Assembly: GCA_032821775.1 (NCBI GenBank)
Contig: JAVLRN010000008.1
Coordinates: 1,860,001-1,924,000, forward strand
Length of the DNA: 64,000 bases
From: Sanguinoderma infundibulare
Lineage: Eukaryota > Basidiomycota > Agaricomycetes > Polyporales > Polyporaceae
Direction: 5' to 3'
Each line of letters starts with the position of its first letter. Within the stretch, counting starts at the first letter, position 1. Below, one piece after another: positions 21,983 to 31,531 of the stretch. A model generated the notes under the pieces. The model did not search any database. It saw only the letters and a program-made list of their open reading frames with translations, and was not told the DNA's origin. The position numbers and the translations under genes were made by a program.

Positions 21983-23473
21983 CGTATGATTCCCGTTATG
22001 TGGACCAGCATTGCACGGATTCTACGGGCGGAAGTCCTCGCCGCCGAAGGCTTCACTGGGTCCGGACGTCGTGCGAGGAGCAAGCGGGAGGTGGAATGTT
22101 AAGCTAGATCTGCCCTCCGTGCCGCATGCTTGGTGAGCTAGTATTTTCTGATTACGGTTTCGGCGTTCCATCTCGGTCGCGAGGCGGTATTGTTACTTCG
22201 CAACCGCGCTATGTATGCTCACGCTGCGTAGATACCCAGTGTTCTATTGTGGCACGACCATAGCTCGCTTCCGTATGCCGTGACCCGGCATCAGTATTCC
22301 CTTGTGAGCTGTGGCATTGCGCGTAAAAGTGGCCTCGCCTGTTATCACCTGTCGTTTGTCATTCCTTGAGGCACAACGCGCTCACAAACACGACACCGTT
22401 GCGTAGCGAACTGTGTCTATCGGATTTTACATATTTCAGCGTGTTTCCAAACCTGTGGCATCTCAACAACAATACTATGTGCCTCTTGCTTCGCACCATC
22501 CTTCCCTGTCTTCGTGCAATCCTAGCGCGTTGGGGCTGCGATCCATGGTTGCGTTTTCTTCACACATTTCACACAATCCACTCGCTTCTTAATCCGATAC
22601 AGAATCACATTCATCGAAACAGCACTCAGTACACTCTGCAAACATGACGACACGCATGTATACCCATGCGCTAGTTGTGTGGCTTCAATCTCGCTGACTA
22701 CACATTCCTATCAGGACCATTGACTGTACAGGCCCACTATCGGGCCATCAGTGAAGGGTATCACGAAATTGGAAGGCCTGAGAGTCCCTTCAGGATCATT
22801 CTTGTCGTGATACCATAGGTCTGTTAACAACTTTAGCTTTGACGAGGAGCCGGAGCCTTCGATTATGACACCTACCTAAGATAGCAATTGATTGGAAGCT
22901 GGCCACCTCCGAGTCGAACGTGATCCGGAGCAGCAACTGCAGGTCAGGGTACTTTTCGACCATCGCCTTGATGTTGTTGACGTCCTCGTACTCTTTCTTG
23001 AGCGAGTATCTCGACGTCGGGTCCCGTAAACCGGACCGCAGGCCGGCCTGCACGACTTGGACTGCCCGGTCGAGGTGGGCAAGCGCGTTGTCGTATGTTA
23101 TGTCGTCAGCGCCGTGCTCCTGAATGATCTTCTTGTAGGCTTCCGTCTCAATGTCATATGCCTCCCGCACGGTGTTTACGGAGTTCCATGGCCATAGACT
23201 GGCGCAATGAACCTCATATAGCAACTCCTCTCTGGGTAGCTCTGGAGGGACGAACACAGTGGGCTCGGATGCGTTTATGGTGCTAATCCAGATGGGGATG
23301 TCAACACAGAACTGACGTGATCAATGTGTGGGCTGACCTGGAAGACATGGTTGTGGGGTTTGGATGTCAAAGGACTTGTGAAGGTGGGGTTGGATTGGTG
23401 ACGATACCGAGTACCAGGAAGGGGATTTTATGCTATGCTTCGGCGAGAAAATATTTCCTTAACAGGGAGCCCT
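21983..23473 (-). repeat. Dispersed repeat R1, copy C, inserted in an F-box gene
   Basis: This matches copy A end to end in reverse orientation, from GTATGATTCCCG (low side) to AACAGGGAGCCCTT (high side). On the left the host reads LTLSFCLIS and on the right PRLRTVSISNFLRPYDASLL, which are consecutive parts of an F-box/LRR protein. No inverted terminal repeats are visible. A short GCCTC occurs in both flanks, but I would not call it a target-site duplication. Confidence 0.85.
22711..23348 (-). CDS. R1-family gene, copy C: conserved protein of unknown function
   Basis: ATG at 23348 (MSSS), first intron from GTCAGCCCACAC to GGATTAG, exon 2 starting TINASEPTVFVPPELPREEL, second intron between SIAIL and DLWYHDKNDPEG, and TGA at 22711-22713 after GPIVGLYSQWS. 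The frame is intact and all splice dinucleotides are kept. The predicted protein is close to copies A and B, with identical residues through ITYDNALAHLDRAVQVVQAG and onward to NNIKAMVEKYP. The family is unrecognised. Confidence 0.6.
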
Positions 23474-24307
23474 TCTTTGGGCCTCGCCTCCGCACAGTAT
23501 CGATCTCGAACTTCCTGCGGCCATACGACGCAAGCCTGCTCCCCTATTTCCATTTCCCCCGCGCCACTAATATCAGCATCGTCGACGACATATTGGAGCT
23601 CTGGGCAGAAGAGTTCGAACGCCTTGACTAGGCGTTTTCAGCATTCATCCCAGCCCTCCAATATTATCCCATTCCTATCCTCCATCACGGAAGTCGTGTT
23701 CCTCGCTTGGCGAATGTATTACACGTTTACAGGGAGGAGCGCGGAGAACCACCCGGTGGAGCTCGAGATCTTCAGATGCTCGGACTATCCGATGACATGG
23801 GGTCATTTGAGACATCCGGGACTCATGGATATCCTCAACCTGCTCTCCGAAGCGGTCATCAAATGTTTCGAGATCCGGACGGACTACGACACATTCGGCC
23901 TGACCGACTTCGAGGCGGCGTTCATGGCGTTCCCGAACCTCCAGACGCTCAGGATGAATTGCGAGGGGAACGCCTTAGACGACGTCTTCGAGCTGCTTGC
24001 TCACAATCATGCTCATTCGGGAGATGTGCTGTGCCCCAATTTGAAGACGTTCATCATTGGCGACTTGGACAATCGTTGGTCGTAGTACGATGAAGGCCTT
24101 CTCGACCGCATCATCGGCATTTTCCCGGTACAAGCAGGGCGAGGCTCGCTGGATCACTTCGAGATTCACTTGATGCACGAGATGGAAGAGAATCATGAAG
24201 TGGCATCCGCGGACTATGTCCCACGGCTGCAGGAGCTCGTGGGTGAAGTGGTGTACGCCAATCACGTGTACGTGAAATATGACTGGGAGCGGGACATCGG
24301 GTTATAA
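23474..24307 (+). pseudogene. F-box/LRR-type pseudogene, part downstream of repeat R1-C
   Basis: It continues the interrupted F-box gene: NFLRPYDASLLPYFHFPRAT, IVDDILELWAEEFERLD, then (another frame) NIIPFLSSITEVVFLAWRMY, FEIRTDYDTFGLTDFEAAFM, LCPNLKTFIIGDLDNRWS, and a last piece DHFEIHLMHEMEENHEVASA ending at TAA 24305-24307. These line up with the intact gene at 31532-33139 (VIPFLSSITEIVFVSWG; LCPNLKTLIVGDLENLWSYD). Breaks are TAG at 23629 (expected Arg in LDRAFSA), a frameshift near 23655 and TAG at 24083. Confidence 0.8.
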
Positions 24308-24486
24308 AGTAGGATGTCGAGCGACGCGTGAGTTGTTACATCTGTTTGCGATGACATCAAAAAGCTAAGTTTTGCCGTCCAGTGCCGAAACAGATTATGG
24401 CCTCATCGCGTTTTCTTATGAATTGCTTGTTGAAATGTACAGTACCTATCCCATTATGGTCACTTTACTGTAGCGTTACGCGCAAG

Positions 24487-27400
24487 TCATGCCTGTAGTC
24501 CTACGATGGCATCGCTCTCCGAGTCTGGGGTGAAACGGCCCACCCCCAGACTGTTCGTACGTCGTGCATACCTGAGCAAACAAACCATCGACGCAGGAGT
24601 CATGCCCTCCATCCTCTTCGCCGCACCCTAATAGTAAGATGACCCCGGTTAGATTACTGAGCAAATACGAGAACGGCGGCACATTGCTCACGATGCTCGT
24701 CGGCCGCACCTTCGCCAGCCGTTCTATGACCTCGAGCCTCAGCCCCGGGACTGTGGCGTAGTCGAGATGCGGGTCGAGCGCAAGCGACTCATCTTCCATA
24801 AACACCCGCACTTCCGCCGCTTGGCGACGGAGGTGCCTGCTGTATATCGCGTCGGTCGCAACACGGCTCAGGATGTGGGGATGTACATCCGCGAGCTCTG
24901 GCAGGACACACGTGAGCGCTCCGATGGGCACCTGTCGATGGCGGAGAAGCTCAAACGCGCTGTGGGTACATATGCAGTTAGCGTTGCTGCGAGGTGGGGC
25001 GGAAGAACATGGCCACACACCTCTTGAGATGCCCGTCGTGCTTCCTCTCGAATCCCAACGCCTGCCACTTCTGCGCAGATTGTACTGTAAGCGAAACGCG
25101 ACCAAGACGTTGCGTGCACGACGCACCTGCGGGCTCCGTACGCAAGACTGGAGCAAGTTTGTGACGCGCGCGAGCTCTGCGCGGGTCGCTTCCAATCGTG
25201 CCCAGCGCGCATCGCAGACGGCACCTGCCGCGCGCCCCTTCTCCGTCAATCGGAGGTCTGCATTGTCGCTCCGGAGCGTCATGCGATACTCGGAGCGCGA
25301 TGTGAACATGCGATCTGCGTCGTCCATCAGAACTCGATTCGCACAGCGTGTTAGAAGGAGAGAGGGCGCACAAGGCTCTTCGGCGCCTTGGACGATGAGA
25401 TCGTCAATCATCACCCCGAGGTATCCGTCGGCGCGCGTGATGACGAGCGCAGGCCGGTGGAGAGCGGATAGGCCTGCATTGATCCCGGCGACGATGCCTT
25501 GGCCTGCAGCTTCTTCATATCCTGTTGTGCCGTTGATCTGGCCTGCGAGAAGCAATCCCTGGGGGAGAGCGTTAGAATGTCCGTGCTGCGTTCAAGCACG
25601 TCAGACGGATGGATACCTTGATGCGCTTGGTCTCCAGCGTGGGCCCGAGCTCCCGCGCGTCGATGTGGTCGTACTCGACGCCATACGCCGGTCGGACTAG
25701 TTTGACATTCTCGAGCCCGGGCACAGAACGGTACATGCTCTCTTGTACGTCTTCGGGGAGACTGCACGAGAGCCCGTTCGGGTATATTAGATTGGAGTCA
25801 TACCCTTCTGGCTCAAGCCAGACGGTGTGCGAGGGGTTGTTCGGGAAACGTGTGACCTTCGCTTCGAGCGAAGGGCAATACCGTGGGCCTGATGCAAGAA
25901 ATATGAGCGTCGGGTGGGAAGGCTCAACGTCATCACTGAACCGACAAACCTTTTTTCGTCTCCTGGATATGGGCGCAGCGATGGATGTTGTCGCGCACGA
26001 TCTGGTGGGTGGTCGCCGTAGTCGCCGTCTGCCAGCACCGGACTTGGTTATCCTACACGACAAATGCATATCAGCAAATTCGTCCAGGATACGCCGATGA
26101 TGGAAGTACCCACCGCGTTGGCGACGCGATCGTTCATGAAGCTGAACGGCAAAGGTGACTTGTCGCCCTCCTGGATTGCGAGCTTAGAGAAGTCGATCGA
26201 ATCCATCGCCAGCCTTGCAGGAGTGCCTGTCTGAAGACGCCCCAAACGGAAGCCCGCTGCATTAAGCGACGCGGACAGTCCAACGGAGGGGGCTTCGTTC
26301 ATGCGTCCGGCAGGGAAGCGTGTCATGCCAATGTGAATTTCGCCTGACAGGAACGTCCCAGTGCAAATGACGACTTGGGAACAAGTGATTACCTCCCCGG
26401 AATCTAATGGGATAGTCAGCAAGGATGTCCACTAAAGAAATGATGATGATCGTAAGAGCAACGGTCGCTAGTTCTCAGCAGGTATCGCAGCTTTACACAC
26501 AGACGAGACCTGTGCCCTTGGATATTGCCAGCTAGGTCACGTCGATCAGGGTCCAGACTGTGCACTCTAGTGCCTAACCACTCATACCATTAGCAGGAGT
26601 CCCGGTAGAAGGACATGGGTCGGGCATACCGGTCTTAGGTACGGATACCGGTTAAGGTCAGCTAGGCCGACCAAAACCCGTACCCGTTGAAGGCATCCGC
26701 AACCCGTCAGTAGAGGAGACAGTTCAGGCGCTGCGGTCCGTCTCGGTATCATTAAGTACCCCAAAGCTACAGAGGAGGAACTCTGGCATCCATTCTCGCT
26801 ATCCCGCACGTTATCCAACTCGTAAGGCATTTGGGAGCTCGTCGTGATCAATATTCTGACTAGTTAACAATTTAATAGTATTCATCCCCTCGACACGGGC
26901 CATACGGTGACACCCCATGCGTCAAGCACAGACTATCCGAGCCTGCACCTATACCCGACGTCCACGGGTACGGGTATAGGTACGGGCACCGTGTCCGCGC
27001 CTATCGAAGGTCAAAGAAACTCGACCGTGGCTGTTTACGAAACCCATATATTTAGGACGCACCAAGTTTTACACCACGGACTTCGGGGCGAGGGAAGTCG
27101 GTGGACATGGTCGGGCTGCTCAGCACAAGGTCGAAAACGCTACCGGCCCGAAGGTTGAGATTTCGGTAGTTGTGCAAGGCTGCTTGCATGTGCTTCTTGT
27201 ATAGCTTTCTGTCAACTTGTGCTCGTGGACTCTATGCACACACATCAGCTTTGGAAAATAATGCAATCGAAATAGCGGCGGCTTACCCAGACTGCTGCGC
27301 CTTTGGATCTGTTCAGAATCTGGAACTGGATACCGGCCTCATCTAACGAAGGTTGTCAGTGATTATATCCCGGCGATGCTATCGGGCGCTGCTGAATGGA

Positions 27401-27760
27401 TCCTACCCGTGACTTTCGAGCATAGGCCGTCGAGAGCGTCGACTTCGCGCATGAGTGTGCCTTTCCCGACGCCTCCCATCGAGGGATTGCATGACAGCTC
27501 GCCGATGGTGTTGAGGTTCTGGGTCAGGAGCAGTGTCCGGGCACCAGTGCGGGCAGCTCCTGCAGCGGCCTCGCAGCCGGCGTGACCACCACCAATGACA
27601 CAAACTAAATTGTGAGGACTTAGTGATTGAAGTGTGCGCGACATCAATGGGTTTGCGTACCATCATAATGTTGTGGATGTGTCGCCTGACTCAGCGACGC
27701 ATAGCGTCTGAATGGGGCGAATCTTCCAAAAGGTACCGTTCTGCTGATGCACTTGTGCAT
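24487..27760 (-). CDS. MTO1: Mitochondrial tRNA uridine-34 modification enzyme MTO1 (GidA/MnmG)
   Basis: FAD-dependent enzyme that, with MSS1/GTPBP3, installs the carboxymethylaminomethyl-type group on wobble uridine of mitochondrial tRNAs. The start at 27760 gives an Arg-rich mitochondrial presequence ([20 protein letters not shown]). A short intron then leads into [20 protein letters not shown] (dinucleotide-binding GxGxxG) and [20 protein letters not shown]. Other family landmarks are [113 protein letters not shown] (across an intron) and [20 protein letters not shown]. The last exon ends with TGA at 24487-24489. One intron (26404-27062) is 659 nt; the others are short. The gene appears intact. 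Confidence 0.93.
26404..27062 (-). other. Unusually long MTO1 intron with CCGTACCCG-type repeats
   Basis: The donor GTGCGTCC follows GVKL and the acceptor CCCATTAG precedes DSGEV, so the 659 nt are intronic. Inside, related GC-rich words recur in both orientations: ACCCGTACCCGTTG (about 26676), CGGGTACGGGTATAGGTACG (about 26967), TACGGATACCGGTTAAGG (about 26640) and CTATACCCGACG (about 26950). This suggests a small non-autonomous element (MITE-like) in the intron. Exact ends were not determined. Confidence 0.55.
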
Positions 27761-27978
27761 GCAGGTCTCGTCACCGCTCCGTTCCTCGGATGTGGTTCAG
27801 GTGTGGTTGTGTGCAAACCCAGTGCCACAAAGGGACTCGAAGCATTTGCTGGTCCAATTGAGTGGCGCTTACGTAAGCTAATTTTGCCTCCGTTGATCCG
27901 TGCGCCGAGTCGAGTCCGTCCCTGCGCCGCTTGACTCTGTTCCGCTCGCTGCTGCCCAAGTGCTCTGTGCCATACAAC
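27761..27978. promoter_or_regulatory. Shared MTO1/DPH3 divergent promoter region
   Basis: This is the 218 bp between the two start codons of divergently transcribed conserved genes. It must hold both promoters and both 5' leaders. No TATA box or named motif could be assigned with confidence. Confidence 0.5.
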
Positions 27979-28380
27979 ATGGGAGCATACTACGACGAGA
28001 TCGAGATCGAGGACATGACCTGGGACGAGGAGAAACGGGTGTACCACTACCCATGTCCGTGTGGTGACCGCTTCGAGATCTCGCGCAAGCAGCTCAAGAA
28101 CTACGAGGATGTCGCGACATGTCCGAGCTGCAGTTTAATCATTCGAGTTGTCTATGATCCTGTGAGTTAACCGTATGCAGACCATATACGCATACAACTG
28201 ATCGTTCGGTAGCTGGACTTCGAGGATGAACCGTCAGACGACGAAGACGGGAGCGCATCCGCAGGTGAAGAGGAAGAAGAGGAGGAAGGCGAGGACAGCG
28301 ACGAGGAGGCGTTTGAGGATGCGATGGAGCACCTGACCATTGCTGACGAGACGCCCCAGGCCATCGCCGTTGCTGCATGA
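27979..28380 (+). CDS. DPH3: DPH3/KTI11 CSL-zinc-finger protein
   Basis: Small iron/zinc protein that delivers electrons for the first step of diphthamide synthesis on elongation factor 2 and supports Elongator-dependent wobble-uridine modification of cytosolic t[23 protein letters not shown] at the N-terminus, [18 protein letters not shown] (C-x-C) and [16 protein letters not shown] (C-x2-C) make the CSL zinc-binding domain with four cysteines. A 54-nt intron (GTGAGTTA..GGTAG) separates this from an acidic tail ([13 protein letters not shown], then a run of Glu/Asp) ending TPQAIAVAA and TGA at 28378-28380. The acidic tail is longer than in the yeast protein. It is divergent from MTO1. Confidence 0.94.
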
Positions 28381-29980
28381 AAATGGTGAGCTTACGCCAG
28401 TTTCCATCCTGTTTTCTGACGCTGACTTCCGGTCACGTCAGAGACCGTGTCCCAAGTATTGGACATATCTATCCCTATATTCATGACCGTGTCTTTGACT
28501 TATACTTGTATCCACTAGTCGGTAAGTCGGATTTGTTTGTTCGCCTCATACCTGTTCTGAACACACTTTCCGGTCCCTAGTATCCTAGGACTCTGTATAA
28601 CATACCTCTACGATGATTTCTTGTGCCCCGGCGCCATCAGCCTCGACTAGTATTCCTAGTCTCATTACGCCACACCCTCTCAGCGGACGGCGTTATCCCG
28701 CAGTCCACGTCGCCAGCTTGACACCTCCAGGGCGCGGATCGTATCTTCCCCCTGTATTCATCACTGGCCTAAACGACTATTCTCTCGGACCGTGGTTTAT
28801 GTCAAGTCGAAACACCCCGCGCGTTGTACCCGCCCAATGTCCATGCGACGATATGCGTTGGGTTCGCTAAGCGCTGTCAGAATGCCAAGTACCTCACTGC
28901 TCGCCCCTCTTCACGTGGGCGTTCAACAACCACCTACGAGTGCGACGAATACAGTTCCCACCGGGTCTGTCAAGAGTAGCCAGCCACCTCAAGGCATGTA
29001 AACATCGGTTCAGTGGTTTTCGTGACATTAAACATGCGAGAAGCAAGTGAAGTAGCCCTCATACGTAGGCACTTTCACTTCATAATAATCCATTTAATGG
29101 AAACTCAAGAGTCTATTCCTGCAGACGATGTCTCAGTATTTTCACTCCGTCTACCGTTAAATCGAGTCCACCGTTGCATATGTCTACATGGTCCATGGGA
29201 CTAGCTAGGGCTGTTCCTATCGGCGCAGCAAACGTCGCCCCTGTCATCGTTCTTGGATTCCCACCGGTGCCGAGACATGGCGTTGGATACAGTATCATGA
29301 TCCGGATTACTACTCCACGCCGATCGTACGACATAGGGCAATACAAATATCGTTGTCCCGCTGGAGCACGTTGTGCTGGAACTCCAACCTTCGGACCGTA
29401 CACGTACAGAAGGTGGTTCTTTCACGCAGGTACGCACCGTTCTTCTAAGAACTTCCTAAGTGCTCCACTTATGTACATAGTTGTCTACTTCTACACTTCC
29501 AATCCCACAGATCATGTCGGGGAAGGGTGTTAATACCTCCTTCCAGCCATCCTGCCGTCAAACTGTCATCCACAATCACTGTTGCGATGCGCCTTCTGTC
29601 GCTTGCAAAACTATTCGTTATGTTGCTCCTGACTCCCACTCCTTACTGACAATCCCTTCACAGCGATTGAGTCGCGTACGCTGGCATCAAATTTCACTGC
29701 CCTGGGTTCGAATCCCAGTCGTCCCATTGCTCGCAACGGCGGCCTCACGTGACGCGGGCACGTCAGCGCGCGACATGCTCGCGCAATCGCTCCTTTGCCA
29801 TTCGCGCTGACCGGGAATAGAAATTGAATATACGACAGCCGGTGCACAACCAGGATGGATTCAAAGCTCTCGCATCTATCGTCTTCACCCCCACACACCA
29901 CACAGGGCTTCCCCAGAGCCATCTTCTTAGCCGCCGAGCACCGATTTCGCTGACCACTCGCACCGTTGGCGACCACCGCA
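28381..29980. other. No protein gene recognised
   Basis: About 1.6 kb of short open frames without domain signal. It contains a tRNA T-arm-like hairpin at 29702-29718. Confidence 0.5.
29702..29718 (+). other. Orphan tRNA T-arm-like hairpin
   Basis: A perfect five-base-pair stem (CTGGG/CCCAG) encloses a seven-base TTCGAAT loop, exactly a tRNA T arm and a good internal B-box. TCGTCCCA follows, in the place of a 3' acceptor strand. I could not find a matching GGGACGA 5' strand or a D arm upstream, so this is at most a tRNA or SINE remnant. Confidence 0.4.
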
Positions 29981-30970
29981 ATGGACTCCCTCCCGCTCGA
30001 GCTGCACGCCCTGATTTTTGAGTTGGCGTGCACAGACGACGGTACCACGGCCCGCGCACTCGCCCTCGTCTCGCGGTACGTCCAAAACGTCGCCGCCCCC
30101 TACCTCTTCCAGTCCCTTGCCATCGCCGGAGTCCGCCAAATGGAGGCTCTCCTCGCGCACCTCGACGCCCGCCCTGCACACGCCCGCCGCATTCGCCATC
30201 TCTTCTTGTCCGACTGGACGCACAAAACTACACTCACGCTCAGGCGCGGGGGAGCGTTGACGGAGATGGAGCGATACGAGAAGGAGAGGGCGCTCGCGGC
30301 GCGCATCCTCGAGTACGCGGCCCCCACGCTTCAGACCCTCGCGCTCGTCGCGGCGTGCCCCTATACGGCCCCACCACTCCTCGGCAACCTTTTCGCGCTG
30401 CCGATGCCGCGCCTAGAGCAGCTCGCGATCCACGGATTCTACCCCTTCCCCCAACTTCATCCTCGCGGCGGGATGCCGCGCCTCGAACGATTACACCTCT
30501 CCGGAAACCGCAATCCTCACGGCTTGCTGCAGCTCGGGGCACTCGAGGCGGCGTGCCCTGCGCTCACCCATCTCCGCGTTTCCGAGCTGGCGGGCGCGAC
30601 GCCGTTTGCGCGGGAGCTTCACGAAGCTGCGATACCCCGATCCCGGAGCGAGGAGGAGAGCCACGCGCTTGATTTGTCACCCTTCCCGAGCGCGCTCCCC
30701 GCCCGCTTGCGCGAGCTCGTCATCGAGGTGCGGCGGCCCCCGGAACCGGCGCCGAACACGAACCAACATAGACACCACCATCGTCCGGGGGTGAAGCGCG
30801 GGACGCTTGGCGGGCACGAGAAGATGATGGCGCTGCTGCGGGAGGTGGAGCTCAGGCGGGCGGAATCACGGTTGGAAAAGATGGAGGTTGTGGAAGGGGA
30901 CGGGGTGGATATGTTTGCGATGTTGAGGGAGGGCTGGTTGGCGGGTCTGCACCCTCGGGGACAGATCTAG
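29981..30970 (+). CDS. F-box/LRR-like protein, single exon
   Basis: The ATG at 29981 begins MDSLPLELHALIFELACTDD, an F-box-like start (LPxELxxxIFExA). It is followed by ARALALVSRYVQNVAAPYLF, which corresponds to the F-box second helix. Leucine-rich strands follow (TLQTLALVAACPY, MPRLEQLAIHGFYPF, MPRLERLHLSGNRN, CPALTHLRVSEL, LPARLRELVIEVRRP) with a His-rich loop and a terminal EKMEVVEGDGVDMFAMLREG. There is no intron and the stop is TAG at 30968-30970. The length of 330 residues is common for basidiomycete F-box proteins, presumably SCF ubiquitin-ligase adaptors; the target is unknown. It is very rich in Arg, Ala and Leu. Confidence 0.8.
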   Translation: MDSLPLELHALIFELACTDDGTTARALALVSRYVQNVAAPYLFQSLAIAGVRQMEALLAHLDARPAHARRIRHLFLSDWTHKTTLTLRRGGALTEMERYEKERALAARILEYAAPTLQTLALVAACPYTAPPLLGNLFALPMPRLEQLAIHGFYPFPQLHPRGGMPRLERLHLSGNRNPHGLLQLGALEAACPALTHLRVSELAGATPFARELHEAAIPRSRSEEESHALDLSPFPSALPARLRELVIEVRRPPEPAPNTNQHRHHHRPGVKRGTLGGHEKMMALLREVELRRAESRLEKMEVVEGDGVDMFAMLREGWLAGLHPRGQI

Positions 30971-31531
30971 ACGGATCGGAGAGGTGCTGTTTTCGAGCGT
31001 GTACTTTTGGTAGAATGCTTTGCGTTGGTCACCGATCCAATCGTGTGTTGTGTAGAACAATAGATGGCATATCGGATGGGATTCGTGATGCTCGTTGAGT
31101 GTGCTCGTACCAGTCTAAGCATGGTAAGTGTACCGTGATTTAATGATAGCCAAACTTTCCCAACGAACACCGCTCTAGCTCGAGTTTTTCCCCGACAGCA
31201 TCAGGCACTTGGGCGTGGACGCCGCTGCTTTAGCCTGACCCTGTCGGAAACTAAACCGTCGCTGTTGACAGGAATGTCTCTCAGTCAGTCCTTTTCTCCT
31301 CCCAAATTGCCCCGGGTATGCGCTGTAGCCATTTGACCAGCGTTGCGCGGAACCTTACATTAAAGTGACCATAATGCGACAGGTACTATAAATTTCAACA
31401 GCCTGCAATTCATACGAAGATTTGAGGACGCCATGGACTGTGTTTCGACGCTGGACGGCGAGAATTAGCCTTGACATCATTGACAACAGGTGTAACACAC
31501 TCACACGTCGCTCGGCACCAGCTAGTGCGAC

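Noticed and set aside
21983..23473. Target-site duplication GCCTC at the ends of R1-C
   Set aside because: The matching words are not at equal distance from the two ends, and five bases in GC-rich DNA are expected by chance.
29966..29980. N-terminal extension of the F-box/LRR gene to 29966
   Set aside because: The first codon there is TTG, not ATG. The true ATG is at 29981 and begins directly with the F-box-like sequence.
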